From Sphingopyxis lindanitolerans (GTDB lineage Bacteria > Pseudomonadota > Alphaproteobacteria > Sphingomonadales > Sphingomonadaceae): a stretch of DNA of 64,000 nucleotides. The translations under genes and the position numbers were made by a program. The stretch spans positions 3,677,569-3,741,568 of the forward strand of contig NZ_CM009578.1 of assembly GCF_002993885.1 (NCBI RefSeq), given 5' to 3'. The notes beneath the pieces were generated by a model. That model did not search any database and was not told where the DNA came from. It saw only the letters and a list, made by a program, of their open reading frames with translations. Shown piece after piece: positions 17,801 through 26,300 of the stretch. Each line of letters begins with the position of its first letter. Position 1 is the stretch's first letter.

Positions 17801-18472
17801 CGCGACGCGCGGCGCGACGAGCGCGACATAGCTGCTGCCGGGGGTGAGCGACTGGTTCGCGTGGATCTCGCCATTGACGGTGACCCCCGCGACGCTGCCG
17901 GCCGTGCCGCGAAAGCGGATCGCGCCGGTCGTCGTGTCGAACAACCCGCCGGTGGTGACGATGTCGTTGGTCGTCAGCACGAGGCTGCCGACATTGATGA
18001 CGCCGGTGCTGCCGATCAGGATGCCGCCGGCGTTGTAGAACCAGATGCTGCCGCCCTGGGCGCCCGAGGCCGCGCTGTTCGTGCTGTTGATCGTGCCGTT
18101 GAGCGCGATCTGACGGCTGAGCGAGCCGCCCGCGCCGTTGACGAAGCGGTTGAGGACGACATAGTCGCCATTGCCGTTGAAATTCCACGTGCTGCCCGCG
18201 GGCAGGAAATTGATGTCGTCGGTGCTGGTCGCCGTATCGGTCGGCACCCAGTTGATGATGGTCTGCGCATCGGAGACCCCGACCGAGGTGCTATGGCCCA
18301 CCGTGTCGGTGCTGAGCGTAACGGTGCCCGGCAGGTTCAGCGGCGCCCCCGCGACCTGCGCCTGCGCGGGACCGCCATAGGACAGCGCCATGATGCCGGC
18401 GGCGACCGCGCAACTGCTGAGCAGGCGCCGCTTGCCGTTGCGGATGGGCGAGGGGGTGGCGGTGGCACGCAT
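8834..18472 (-). CDS. Giant TpsA-type filamentous haemagglutinin-like secreted adhesin
   Basis: About 3,212 residues. The ATG at 18472 is preferred over the frame opening at 18499 because AAGGA lies 9 nt upstream and a signal peptide follows (basic start, hydrophobic core, cleavage near AQAQ). Residues of about 40-300 resemble the TPS/filamentous haemagglutinin N-terminal secretion domain. The rest is repetitive Gly/Ala/Thr/Asn-rich beta-helix-like sequence. There is a block very rich in GGxGG (encoded about 14050-15050) and two tandem near-identical 295-residue modules (about 11531-13301). It ends with an acidic tail. I expect secretion through the TpsB encoded immediately upstream, and surface attachment or biofilm function. 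A long open frame on the opposite strand is a GC artefact. Confidence 0.85.
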   Translation of the reverse strand: MRATATPSPIRNGKRRLLSSCAVAAGIMALSYGGPAQAQVAGAPLNLPGTVTLSTDTVGHSTSVGVSDAQTIINWVPTDTATSTDDINFLPAGSTWNFNGNGDYVVLNRFVNGAGGSLSRQIALNGTINSTNSAASGAQGGSIWFYNAGGILIGSTGVINVGSLVLTTNDIVTTGGLFDTTTGAIRFRGTAGSVAGVTVNGEIHANQSLTPGSSYVALVAPRVAQNGLVDVYGSAAYVAAESADIRINAGLFDIDVLTGTTGGQALTHTGITTGPEQQATGPAQRIYMVAIPKNLAVTMLVSGQVGYQDSATAARTDSAGRIILSAGYDVTNGDLDFAPNTTGTGSADITVNDTIFRSDVTAHASGAFVGRPLQDIPPPAPPTTFIPPNQAGTLVVQGNATFIGDANATLTIDTGHIGGIGGNLTVQAGGTATTPGNAAINVDGGGLLVQGFTSITAPAFYGTASGDTQGGDASLTITNGGQVVATGGLAVSADAFGGIDGTGQASGDGTGGSAAISVTGADSSLTGGTVYVHANGYGAFPSSGLDNADTGGAGTGGSATISVQNGAVLSITDGLTAEANGQGGFGLIQSGGGTGGSALIEATGTGTTLQAGATTITATGAGGGDFSFDPVTSSPIPSLNGGDGRGGSATLRVNTDATATINIGATNLNASATGGAAGGDFIPSGENATGGDAQGGDATIEILGGTAQMSSLTVSAAARSGDAYSGSGLTGRTGDAQGGTIALSATGAGSVLTLTGGVVTLDAAGVATSDNRENAGSGSGGQIAISATGGGTIRDISFLSANAFGGSDNISSLVSAGSGDGGSIDFLADTGGTILAQVYRASARGSVVNTDFGNGAAQGGSVTMIARGGGSITATADGTTSIDVDAINGVSADGSAATGGDIQLIADGGTIALLGATLSANGLSGSDGAGSASLATGGTILVRTGADPASLISVDSLDAEASGTAGANSDGFFDTPGDSIGGTITVDVQGGRLASSGTSTGLTFSANGNGGTGGNGRGGTVTFTQTGGEVDASNVSLGAEGVGGAAPNNGFGTGATDLPGLGTGGTATLTVTNGTFAAGDVTVSADGFGALGGFADDFSSDHGDRGGNGSGGDARITIGGTADVSATQVIASAAGRGGDGGYLANYGNIPGGSGGDGGTGIGGNATVDLTAGTLSTDSVVANASGFGGQGGDVFSATSGASVGASVGGAGGAGTGGTATLNLGETQLDLAEGLFSQSRGTGGNGGYGATGGNGGTGRGNIAQAIVDNFDAGQLGLQIDSSATGGTGGSSNITGGNGGDAFGGIARAQANGANAAAIISQGNFRTNATGGNGGAVSTDFFATPAVAGRGGDGGSGTGGTLEVVAMDGATIGLSGDFSSTGTGGNGGNGGDNPNTVTLPGPDGIVDTADDVTQGLVGGDGGIGGGATGGTVHLFANGGTISSDGAPVAITVGAVSGVGGNGGTGSGSNGNFGGTLADQGGRVLVESLTTSGGTGQISLGDTSIQANGSLAGRIELRADSSITMNSLTAEATGFAEPVNGNTNATSPGIFLAVPGGSITTTGDMTLRTNGGVGIDAQADGQVNAGGNLAIDAFDTVYVTHSNPGGATNPTLSAVGNMSISSGLNINAGSGTLLSAGGTLTLQGIGPVSQVIADRLAGNDIVITANDLAVIEHAEAVNDFSANAASFRTGLNSIITGGDIDITAVGTVDLGNSTAGGGVFVVGQSIAFNAIDAGTFVTLRAQGLGATDGIFGTDITATSGANLDGRSVGIDGTIQSGGSLFVNANAGNAAVGLADVAGDIVVFAGTDLSGTYRGGGNVTLGAGGNVTAEADAAGGYVGPSANFASEGYVLVDADGDVSLTNSSAATMLGVHADGAASLTGASAGEDVFVLAGTTATLSGITAGDDLTVQADGAIGVTNAATTGTGRDDRSVAYIAGSSSPNPFLQIVTTPADQSNVMLTAGTGIAAANVDAFNNLTATAVGAITATGPLVAGDNLVVDTVGAIDLADATAGGFIDVNGQSIGFDALDAGTFVSLSAQGLGATDGVFGTDITAGNGVNLSGQSVGVDGTVQSGGSLFVTANTGNAAVGLANIAGDIVVFAGTDLSGTYRAGGNVTLRANGNVAVEADAAGGYVDPSGAFTSEGYVLVDGAGDVSLTNSSAATMLGVRAGGAASLTGASAGEDVFVLAGTTATLSGITAGDDLTVQADGAVGVTNAATTGTGRDDRSIIYAPGASSPTSFLQFTPTPADLSNITLTAGAGITAANVDAFNNLTATAVGAITATGPLIAGDNLVVGAVGAINLADATAGGFIDVNGQSIGFDALDAGGYVDLDTTASAANPGAITGASIDAGADVYMAGSSIDIGSITSAASLSATGTTGAVAIDNAIITGNIGVSAAGNITGTYSGGGDAFLNSGGNVIASVSAAGGYPDSSNPDVPSGGNVYIDAVGNVTLTDSSAAGMFGVNGRSVALTNAAAGEDMLVLAQGTATLADITVGDDLDVRATGAITADNVSATGLGPDGFLLNYSPTGGFTIGQGEGSTSLDGADIDLNSSGGSIGASALSAGDDIFLTAATAIALDGGTTLGLGITGGDSSIRTSGGDTTVSGLDAFSDVIVASTGAANVTGPVQAGRHIAIDAASVQLADLTTPGGNVLQTLTADGDITITSAAGIDGGSMLGQGNVSLSADGAIDVTGVASGGDMTLSGATGIAADGVQSGGTTILASSDGLINLASLVSVGSIDASGDSLFIGDGGDLTFANLTTDAGDAAVRTRGELFVVNGSVAGVADLTGSGERVGVDTLTADRAVITATNGFVTLNNVSVTDALNVNARSSLLIDGVVTGANISLTSGDIEIGSAARVGTADQTQSLSIANGDDQRQTFIGGTGARDGYHIDADELSRVFGHDVGIFAQQVSAITPALVGGATPPDVVVDSFTMTGGAAGSNLGVDGSLTIRTPGKMRVLGDVRLTGLSDANALNLRADRALEVILGQGSVRLLGANDAPGGQLNLRSDDVIVATPGAIDDVANATTLDAIETRLAQNDGIILDEGALFARGIGFIGNAYVQNSGSGTDYAQRRGLTFGAGGLNVATEGNARIVINGVHLDPNGQVTGLDAIPLLTVNDGAVTVPSDLYDPRSTFNGCLIANTGACSVSTVIFDTFPVQDVIEEEVDSDGENGDGTSLPTALITMRDVDPLSGAPLLDDPVTGAGNDDLWTPTTDTQQP
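11531..13310 (-). repeat. 885-bp tandem repeats inside the TpsA gene
   Basis: The same sequence (around GAAGCCGATCGACTGTCC on the plus strand) recurs at 11531, 12416 and, slightly diverged, 13301. The spacing is exactly 885 bp, i.e. 295 codons in frame. The two full modules share long stretches such as SAATMLGV, ASAGEDVFVLAGTTATLSG and NVDAFNNLTATAVGAITATG. They would be hot spots for recombination that adds or removes a module without breaking the frame. Confidence 0.85.
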
Positions 18473-18502
18473 GGTGGTGGTCCTTGCTGCAAAGGTCATG
18501 GT

Positions 18503-20344
18503 TCAGCGCGCCTTCACGCCGAACTGGGTGGTGAGCGACACCAGAAAACGCGGATCGGGCCGTTCGGGCAGAAAGCCGCCCTTGTTGAGCGGCACGGCCA
18601 GCGTCATGTCGAGCCGCCCGACATTGCCATAGGCAATGCGCAGGCCGCCGCCGGCCGAATAGAGCTTTTGCGGATTGAGTCCGTCGAAACTGCTGTCCTT
18701 GTTCCACACCCACGCCGCGTCGAAAAAGACGAAGGGCTGGACGGCAAAGCTTTTGCTGTTGCCGGGAATGAACGAGCCGTAGCGCGCCTCGGTCGAGACC
18801 GCGACGCCGCTGTCGCCGATCACCGTGCCGGGATCGAAGCCGCGCCCGACGGTGAAGTTGCCGCCCGAAAATTCTTCATAGGCGACGAGCGGGTCGCTCG
18901 CCCATTGGGCGCGCGGCGCGACCGCCAGCGTGAACAATTTCGCCGGCCGCCATTCGGCCTGCGCGCTGGCGCGGACGAGGAAGGCGTCGGGCTTTGCCTC
19001 GACGCGGGTCAGCGGGATGGCGCCGGGCAGGAAACAGGCCGCGCCGCCGGGGCCACAATCATCGCTCGCGCCAAGCGCGTTCAGTCCCTGCCGCGCCTCG
19101 ATCGACGCACCGAGCGACCAGCGCGGTTCCGACGGGCTGTAGCCATTCTTGCCCGCGACCGACGCCGGGTCGATCCAGCCGCCGTCGGCGCGCAGGTTGA
19201 GCACCCGGATGCGGTCGCGGTTGAGCGGCAGGGGGCCGAGCTTGATATCCTGATCGATGATGTCGAGCCCGCCGCCCAGCGTCACGCGCCGCGCCTGCGT
19301 CAGCACAAGCGGGTAGGAGGCGAACAGGCTGACGATCTGGGTGTTCGACTTGACCGGGAAGCCGGTGATGTCGGGGTGCGTCCAGGCATAGGTGTAACTC
19401 GCGCCGAAGCGCAGCCCTTCGCCGCCGACGCGGAATTCATGCGAAAGTTGCAGCACATTCTGTTCGTCGAAATCGGGGGTCGCATAAAAACTGATCGTGG
19501 TCAGGTCGCCCATGCCGGTCAGGCCGGCGATGCGCGCCCGCGCGATCCCGCCCCAGCGGCCGACATCCTTCGACCCGAAATTCTGGGCATTGAAGTCGAA
19601 GACCGCGGGCGTGCGCGACACCGTGACCTCGCCCACCACTTCGCCGGGAACCGCGCCGGGGCGCAGCGTCAGCCGCGCGTCGAGGCCGGGAATGTCGCGG
19701 GCGAGGAGCAGATAGCGTTCGGCATCGGTGATATTGAACACCGGCTGGTCGTCGAGCCGCGACAGATAGCGCTGGAGCAGGCCCTCGTTCGCGCCCGCGT
19801 CGCCGCGCACCTCGACCCGCGTCATTCGCGCCGACAATATGTCGAGCTTGATGACGCCGTCGTCGATCGTTTGCGGCGGCACGCGAACCGCGGCGAGATA
19901 GCCCTGGGCGCGCAGTATCGTCGCGGCGCGGTCGCGGATGTCGCAGACCACCGAAATCGGCAGCTTTTGCCCAATTTTGTCGTGCCAGCTTTCGCCCAGC
20001 ATCGACGTGTCGATGCCTTCGCCTCCCGAGAATTGCACCTCGCGCACGGTCACCATGACGTCGGCGAATTCGGGATTGGCGAGCGGGCAGGGCGCGCGTT
20101 CGATGCTGTCGTCGGTGGTGACGATGCGTTCGCCCGGCGGAGTCGCGGGCGGCAGGGCAGGGCGCTGAATTTCCTCGCGCGTCGGCACCGTCGATGCCGG
20201 TGCGACCTGAGCTTGCGCCGCGAACGGCAGCGACAAAGCCATCAGCCCCGCCGAGCAAGCCCATGTTCTGTGGATCGTCCTGCGGATCGTACCACGCATG
20301 AACCGCGCGTTTCCGCCAGCGCCCAAAACCCCCATGTCGGTCAT
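18503..20344 (-). CDS. TpsB outer-membrane transporter (ShlB/FhaC/HecB family)
   Basis: 613 residues from the ATG at 20344, which has AAGGGG just upstream; an alternative ATG is at 20299. A signal peptide ends near FAAQAQ. A POTRA-like region follows (about residues 90-240: ILRAQGYLAAVRVPPQTI..DGVIKLDI), then a 16-strand-type beta-barrel with repeated amphipathic strands. VGRGFDPGTVIGD matches the conserved loop-6 VRGY/F-type motif of these transporters, and the chain ends in an aromatic-containing final strand. It exports the adhesin whose gene starts 31 bp downstream. The frame can be extended upstream to 20437 without a ribosome site. Confidence 0.85.
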   Translation of the reverse strand: MTDMGVLGAGGNARFMRGTIRRTIHRTWACSAGLMALSLPFAAQAQVAPASTVPTREEIQRPALPPATPPGERIVTTDDSIERAPCPLANPEFADVMVTVREVQFSGGEGIDTSMLGESWHDKIGQKLPISVVCDIRDRAATILRAQGYLAAVRVPPQTIDDGVIKLDILSARMTRVEVRGDAGANEGLLQRYLSRLDDQPVFNITDAERYLLLARDIPGLDARLTLRPGAVPGEVVGEVTVSRTPAVFDFNAQNFGSKDVGRWGGIARARIAGLTGMGDLTTISFYATPDFDEQNVLQLSHEFRVGGEGLRFGASYTYAWTHPDITGFPVKSNTQIVSLFASYPLVLTQARRVTLGGGLDIIDQDIKLGPLPLNRDRIRVLNLRADGGWIDPASVAGKNGYSPSEPRWSLGASIEARQGLNALGASDDCGPGGAACFLPGAIPLTRVEAKPDAFLVRASAQAEWRPAKLFTLAVAPRAQWASDPLVAYEEFSGGNFTVGRGFDPGTVIGDSGVAVSTEARYGSFIPGNSKSFAVQPFVFFDAAWVWNKDSSFDGLNPQKLYSAGGGLRIAYGNVGRLDMTLAVPLNKGGFLPERPDPRFLVSLTTQFGVKAR

Positions 20345-20496
20345 CCTTACCCCTTGCGTGCCTGTGCGCCCGCCATGCCGTGCGCACCCATAACTCATGC
20401 TCCGCCGGTCACCCGGCAGTGCGAATTTTCGACCCAAGGAAAGGACTCTGCCGTTTTTTCTCTATGGCAGATTTTTCGCACTATTATCAGATGGGC

Positions 20497-20519
20497 AGGG
20501 CGGGTTCAATGCCCGCCCT
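20497..20519. terminator. Hairpin after the small secreted protein gene
   Basis: AGGGCGGG (20497-20504) pairs perfectly with CCCGCCCT (20512-20519) across a 7-nt loop. It lies 7 bp beyond the stop of the 254-residue protein and upstream of tpsB on the minus strand. No T-run follows in that direction, so it may attenuate rather than end transcription. Confidence 0.5.
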
Positions 20520-20525
20520 TTCGCA

Positions 20526-21290
20526 TTAACCACCCGCGGCTTCGGTGTCGGACATCGCGCTGACCAGCCGGTCGAGTTGCGGCGTGCAACCCTTTGCCAT
20601 CAGCATATCGACCGAGTTTTCGGCGCTGTCGGGCAGCGGCCCCATCGGCGTGAAGCGGATGGTGACCGGCTTCGCAAGACCCGCGCCCGAAAGGCGGTAA
20701 TCGACGCCATATTGGATCGGCATCGCTTCGGTCGGCCATTTGCGGAAATTCGCACCGGCGACGATCGCGACGGTCTCTGCCTTGTCGCCCTGCTCGATCT
20801 TGAGCAACTGGTCGGTATCCATGTTCGGCCGCCACAGCGTCAGCCGTTCGGGATCGGCGACGCAGAAGGTGCCGCCCTCGCGAAAATCGACGAGCCACAG
20901 GTTCGGCGCGCGAATATCGATCGGCACGGGTTCCGCCGCGCCGCGCGAAAATCCGCCGCGCGAGCGCATCGTCGGGCCGGTCGAAAGCATGCGCGTCACC
21001 GTCGCGCCCATCGACTGGCTGGCCTGGATGGTGCCGGTCGCGCCAAAGGTGCCCGGTCCCGACAGCGTGCGCGTCTTGCCCGCCTGCATCAGCACGATCT
21101 TGTCGCCCGAAACGAGCGTTAGCCGGTCGGTCGATTTGAGCTTGGTGCCGGTCGGATATTTGCCGGCGGACGGCCCCGTCGAGCGCACGACCATCGACTG
21201 CGCGGCGGCGGTGCCGGCAAAGGCGACCGCCGCGATGACGGCGGTGGTGGCCAGGCCGATGCGGCGCATCGTGAAATCAGGAAAGGACAT
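20526..21290 (-). CDS. Secreted protein of unknown function in the TPS operon
   Basis: 254 residues. An N-terminal signal peptide is visible (hydrophobic core IGLATTAVIAAVAFAG, cleavage near AAAQS). The body starts with a short beta-rich segment resembling the regulatory or FecR-like 'KLKSTDRLTLVSGDKIVLMQAGKTR' type (full stretch at 21110-21190), which suggests a small sheet domain sensing or binding at the envelope. The ATG at 21290 overlaps the cyclase stop by 14 bp and has GGAG about 7 nt upstream; an internal ATG at 21269 is possible. I do not recognise a family. Its position between the cyclase and tpsB suggests a role in export or regulation of the adhesin. Confidence 0.7.
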   Translation of the reverse strand: MSFPDFTMRRIGLATTAVIAAVAFAGTAAAQSMVVRSTGPSAGKYPTGTKLKSTDRLTLVSGDKIVLMQAGKTRTLSGPGTFGATGTIQASQSMGATVTRMLSTGPTMRSRGGFSRGAAEPVPIDIRAPNLWLVDFREGGTFCVADPERLTLWRPNMDTDQLLKIEQGDKAETVAIVAGANFRKWPTEAMPIQYGVDYRLSGAGLAKPVTIRFTPMGPLPDSAENSVDMLMAKGCTPQLDRLVSAMSDTEAAGG

Positions 21291-23352
21291 AGCTTTCTCC
21301 CTTGTCAGTCTGGTTCAGGCGTTCGATCAGGAACATGATGGATGAATCCTTACCGAAGTCTTCGGTCAAGGCTGTGGCGGCGATCACATAGGCCTTTTTA
21401 TCGCCCGCTGCGTGCGCCGCGACAAGCGCCGCGATGCGCGCGCGCTGTTCGGACGAAAGGTCGGGGCGCGGGGTCAGCACGTCGACCGGCTGCGCCCGGC
21501 CGCGCAGCGTGACGCGCCCCATCGGCACCAGATCCTCGCGGCCCGAATGCTCGGCCGCCTCGGTCGAAATCAGCACGCCGGTCTTCAGGCTCTTGTTCGC
21601 CGATTCGAGCCGCGACGCGGTGTTCATGCTGTCGCCGAGCGCGGTATATTGGATACGCCCTTCGCCGCCGAAATTGCCGACGATGGCGTCGCCGACGTGC
21701 AGGCCGACGCGGGTCATGCCGATCGGCGGGACATCCTCGCCGGCCAGGTCGACGCGGAAGGTCTCGCCCGCCTGATACATGGCGATCGCCGCCGCGGCGG
21801 CCTTTTCGCCATCGTCCGCGCGGCTGATCGGCGCGCCCCAGAACGCGACGACGGCGTCGCCGACGAACTTGTCGATCGTCCCGCCATGATCGAGCACGAT
21901 GTCCGACAAACGGTCGAGATATTCGTTGAGCAGGCGCGCGACGGTTTCCGGCGTCGTCGCATGGCTGAGCTTGGTAAAGCCTTCGAGGTCGGTGAAGATG
22001 CAATAGATATTGCGCCGCTCGCCGTGGAGCGACAACTGATCGGGGTCGCGCATGATCTGCGCCGCGATGTCGGCGGGCAGATATTTGCCGAGCGCCGACT
22101 GCGCAAAGGCGCGCTGGCGCGACCCGATCGTGCGCGCGGCGGTGCCGACCGCAGCATAGCCGAGCAGCCAGCCGATCGCCCAGCCGAACGCGGGAAGGGT
22201 GGTGGTGTCGACATGGTGCCCCTGGAGCCAGAAGGGGAAAGCGGCGAAGAAGATCATCTGGCCAAGGAAGGCAATCGCGACCCAGCGCGCGCGCATGTCG
22301 ATCAGGCTGGTAAGCCCGCCCGCGAGCACGACCAGCACCGCCAGCACCCAGAGCGACGGACCCGGCAGCGGATTGGACCAGTCGCGATCGAGTTGCTGCG
22401 CCAGCATATGCGCGTGGACCTCGAGCCCGATCATCGTTTCATGCAGGCCGGTAATCGGATCGGTGAAGCGGCTGAGCGGGGTGTTGAACTGGTCATTGTC
22501 GATCACGTCGCCGCCGATCAGGACGTAGCGGCCCTTGACCAGATCGGCAAAGGCGGCGCGCATATCGGCATCCATCGGGATCGCGAAAGTGTCGATCGGG
22601 ATGTTCGCGAACACCGGCTCTTCCTGCCCCTTGGCGACCCGCGCGGGGACGAGGAAGCGGATATTGCCGCGATAATCGGCATGCGCCGCATCGACCGGCG
22701 CGAGCGCGTTCGCCATCAGCGGCGGCAATCCCTTGGGCCGGTCGGGCCAGTTGCGGATCACCCCGTCGCCGTCGGTGCGGAACAGCACGCTGGTCGGCTT
22801 CGTCGTCGCGGTCACGACCTTGGCGAGATAGGATTGGAGATATTTCTGCTGTTCGTAGAAGATGGTGTTGGGGTTGCTCGCCTGCTCGGCATAAGCGAGC
22901 CAGGTCGGCGTCTTCATCGCGCGAAGCTGGGCCTGGAGGAGCGCGTCGTCGGGGCGGGGCGAGTCGAAGACGATATCGATGCCGATCGCCTTTGCCCCCA
23001 TCTGGTCGAGGTTGCCGAGCGCGTTCGCCAGGATCGTGCGGTCGAGCGGCGAGCGGATGCCCGAGTTGAACAAAGTCTGGTCATTATAGGTGACCATGAC
23101 GATGCGCTTGTCCTGCCCGACATGCGGCGCCATCAGCGTCGCGCGCGCGTCGTAGAGCGCGCGCTCGGCGTCGCCGACGAGCGGCATCTGCCAGCTCAAT
23201 CGCGCGAACAGCGTCGCGACGATCAGGAACAGGATCGTCGCCACCATGCGCGACGGGCCGAGCTGGGTCACCAGCCGGCGGAGGCGCTTGCGCAGCGGAA
23301 CAGCGGTCCGCGCCGCCTCGGCAGCCGAAGTGTCGATCTGTCTGCTTGCCAT
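21277..23352 (-). CDS. CHASE2-domain class III adenylate cyclase
   Basis: 691 residues: a short cytoplasmic start, one helix (about 37-53), a CHASE2 extracytoplasmic sensor (about 60-340, with KRIVMVTYNDQTLF and GIDIVFDSPRP), three helices (about 345-430) and a class III cyclase domain (about 445-620). Both catalytic metal aspartates are visible (IFTDLEGFT near 454, GDAVVAFWG near 498). The Lys of IDKFVGD and the Asp of LGDSMNTASRLE are typical of ATP rather than GTP use. It should make cAMP in response to an unknown periplasmic signal. It starts 4 bp after the CHAT gene and overlaps the next gene, so it is co-transcribed. Confidence 0.9.
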   Translation of the reverse strand: MASRQIDTSAAEAARTAVPLRKRLRRLVTQLGPSRMVATILFLIVATLFARLSWQMPLVGDAERALYDARATLMAPHVGQDKRIVMVTYNDQTLFNSGIRSPLDRTILANALGNLDQMGAKAIGIDIVFDSPRPDDALLQAQLRAMKTPTWLAYAEQASNPNTIFYEQQKYLQSYLAKVVTATTKPTSVLFRTDGDGVIRNWPDRPKGLPPLMANALAPVDAAHADYRGNIRFLVPARVAKGQEEPVFANIPIDTFAIPMDADMRAAFADLVKGRYVLIGGDVIDNDQFNTPLSRFTDPITGLHETMIGLEVHAHMLAQQLDRDWSNPLPGPSLWVLAVLVVLAGGLTSLIDMRARWVAIAFLGQMIFFAAFPFWLQGHHVDTTTLPAFGWAIGWLLGYAAVGTAARTIGSRQRAFAQSALGKYLPADIAAQIMRDPDQLSLHGERRNIYCIFTDLEGFTKLSHATTPETVARLLNEYLDRLSDIVLDHGGTIDKFVGDAVVAFWGAPISRADDGEKAAAAAIAMYQAGETFRVDLAGEDVPPIGMTRVGLHVGDAIVGNFGGEGRIQYTALGDSMNTASRLESANKSLKTGVLISTEAAEHSGREDLVPMGRVTLRGRAQPVDVLTPRPDLSSEQRARIAALVAAHAAGDKKAYVIAATALTEDFGKDSSIMFLIERLNQTDKGESYVLS

Positions 23353-23356
23353 CAGA

Positions 23357-26300
23357 TCAGAGGGCCGAATGGCCCGCAGCCCCTTCCTTCTGCGCCGTCG
23401 TGGTGGCGCCGTGCAGCAGCGGCTGGCCGCCGTCGCCGATGATCGCGAAGCCCGCCCAATAATAGGGGTGCGAGGTGCGCTTGTCGTCCATCAACTGCGT
23501 TTCGCTCGCCCACAGGGCATCGGCGATGCTCTCCCCCTGCCGCGCGGCGAACAGGCCGCCGATCAGCCGCTTGGTCGCGTCGAAATCATCGGGCGCGGGC
23601 CAATGGCTGGCGATCACCGAGCGTCCGCCGGCGCCGATGAAGCTGCGAACCAGCCCGTCGAGGGCGTTGCCGCCGCCGCTCGCGACCCCGGCCTCGCGCG
23701 TCGCCGCGACGGTCGCGGCGCCCGCGGTGTCGCACGCCGACAGGATGACGAGATCGGCGTTGATCTTGAGATCGAAAATCTCCTGGAACGTCAGCAGGCC
23801 GTCCGAACCCTGGCCGCCGAACGAGGTGACCAGCGCGGGCCGGGCGGGGCAGGAGGGGTGCGGCGCGGTGACGAGGCCGTGCGTCGCGAAGTGGATGATG
23901 CGATAGTCGGAGAGGTCGCCGCGGTTCTTCACCGCGGTATCGGTGAAGGCTGCCCCGGTCAGCAGCGTCGCGGCGCCGCGGTCCATCGTGTCGCTCGCGG
24001 TGACGAGTTCGGCGGCCGAGATCGGCCGGCTCCACTGGCTGACGTCCCATTGGCAACTGCCGTCGACACCGCCGCCGGCGGCGCCGCGGGTGCCGAGCGA
24101 AGGCAGGACGCCGCCGCGCACCGGCAGATTTTCGCCGAGGCCGAAATATTCGCGCTTCGCGTCGGAGGGCGCTGCCTGCCGCGCGTTGCGGAACGACAAC
24201 GCCGACACCGCGGTGCTCGGCCGCGTCGACCGGCCGAGCCAGGCGATGCCCCGCATGTCGAAGGCGTCGGCGGTCGGGTCGCTCAGGCGCTGCTCATAGG
24301 CCGCGAGCCCGGCGTCGGAGGTGATCAGCAGGTTGACCGGCAGTCGCAGCATCGCGCCGTCGGGCTCGAAGATCAGATGTTGCACCCCCGGCAGCCGGTC
24401 GGCGACGGGGGCAAAGAGCTGCGTATAGAGTTTGCGCGCGGTGGCGGCGTCGAAGGGATAGGTGACGCGCTTGCCATTTTCGACGATCGAGATGGTCGAG
24501 CGGATCGTGTCGACCGCGGTCTCGAGCCCCTCTGCGCTGATGTCGCTGCGCCACAATATCGCGTCGCCCTGACCGATCAGCATCGCATAGACCGAATCGC
24601 CGACGACGAGCATCTTCAGATAGGCCTCGTCGGGGCGCAGCACCCGTTGCAGCTCGGCAAGATCGAGCTTGCCCGACGCGACGACGCTATATTGCGGATA
24701 GGCGCCGAGCTTGGTGACCGTTTCCGCCTGCTGGAACGACAGATTGTCGAGCTGGATCTTGAGGTCGGCGCGCATCGCGTCGACCTCTGCCGTCTCGGGC
24801 AATTGCGCGAGCCGGGCATCCTCGATCCGCGCGCGCTCGACGTCGCGGTTCAGCGTCGTCGCCTGACGGAACAGGCGCGCGCCATCGTCGCTGCCCGCCG
24901 ACAATTCGCGCGCAAGGAGCGCCTGGGTGTCGGCGACGCCGGGCCGGACCTGGAGCTGGCTGGCGACGAAGAAATCCTCCGTCGCCTTGGGATCGGTCGC
25001 GGCGCGGCTGGCGAGCAGGCGGTAATAGGGCGCCATCATGTTCGCCATGCCGGTGGTCGAACGCTGCGAACTGGCGAGCGCGCCGACGACATCGTGATAG
25101 ATGGCGAGCGCCTTGTCGTCCTCGCCATGACGGGTGAGGAAAGCGGCGTAGCGCGCGCGCGCCGAAGCGAGCGCATTGGTTTCGGGATATTCGACCGCGA
25201 GCGCGCCGATCGATTCCTGAAAGCGCGCGTCGGCGGCGCTGTTGTCGCCGAGCGCCTCTTCGCTGAGCGCCAGCTCGCCGAGCATCTGCGAGCGCAGGCG
25301 GACGATCGAGGTCACGCGCCCGTCGCGCACCGCGAGCGCGTCGGCCAGCCCCTTGAGCTGCGCTGCCTTCGCGGCTTTTGCGTCGCCGCGCAGCCGCTCG
25401 ACCGTGCCGAGCAGATGGACCGCCTGCGCGTCGATGATCTGCGCGCGTTCGGCCGGGGTCAGCCGCTCGCGGTCACCGCCCTGGCGCACCGCGCGGGCAT
25501 TGGCGCCGCTGTTGACCCCCGCGACGATCTCGGGGGTCAGCGTGACCGCGTCGCCATCGACCTTGACCTCGTTGACGAGCGGCGGAATCGGGGTTTCGAG
25601 CAGCGCCTCGGCGCCGCCATAATCGCGCTGGTTGAGCGCGTGGATCGCACGGAAGTTGCGGCGCAGGCGAAGCTGGACCGGGTCGCTGGTCGGAATCGCC
25701 TCGACCTCGCCGAACAGGCGATCGGCTTCGGCGAATTCGCCGAGGTTCGAGCGCTGGAGCGCGCGATTGAGCGTGAATTCGGTCGGATCGATGCCCGCGG
25801 CCGCCTGTTCGTCCTCGGTGCGCAGCGACAGCGCTTCGAAAAATTCGGCCGCCTCGGCATAGTCGCCGGCATGGTTGCGGCGATATCCCTCGGCCAGCGC
25901 CTTGTCGACGTCGATCGTCCCCGCGAGCGTCCGCGCAAAGCCGTCGCCGCCGCCGACCGAGGTCGTCGCGACCTTGATCTGGCCGGGCGCGACCTTTCTT
26001 TGCCGGATCGATTCGAGGGCAAGGGTCAGCGCGTCGCCATAAGCGGCGAATCCCTCGACCGCATAAGCGGTGTTGCCGTCGGCCTCGATCCGGGTTTGCC
26101 ACGCGACATGGCTGTCCTTGACCGTGCAGGCGCCGTCGGCGGCGCAGTCGATGGTTCCGGCGCGCGCCGCCTCGATTCGGGCGCGGGCCTCGTCGGCGTT
26201 CGCGCGCAGCATGCGGACCGTGCCGACGGGCTGGCTGGCATCGCGGCAGACGATCACCCAGGCGCGGTCGAACATGCCCTTGATCACCGGATCGCGGAGC

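Noticed and set aside
20503..20511. GGGTTCAAT as a possible tRNA T-loop
   Set aside because: No cloverleaf partners on either side; it is the loop of a short terminator-like hairpin.
16262..20563. A 1,433-codon plus-strand frame opposite TpsA/TpsB
   Set aside because: Same shadow effect, and it crosses the boundary between two well-supported minus-strand genes.
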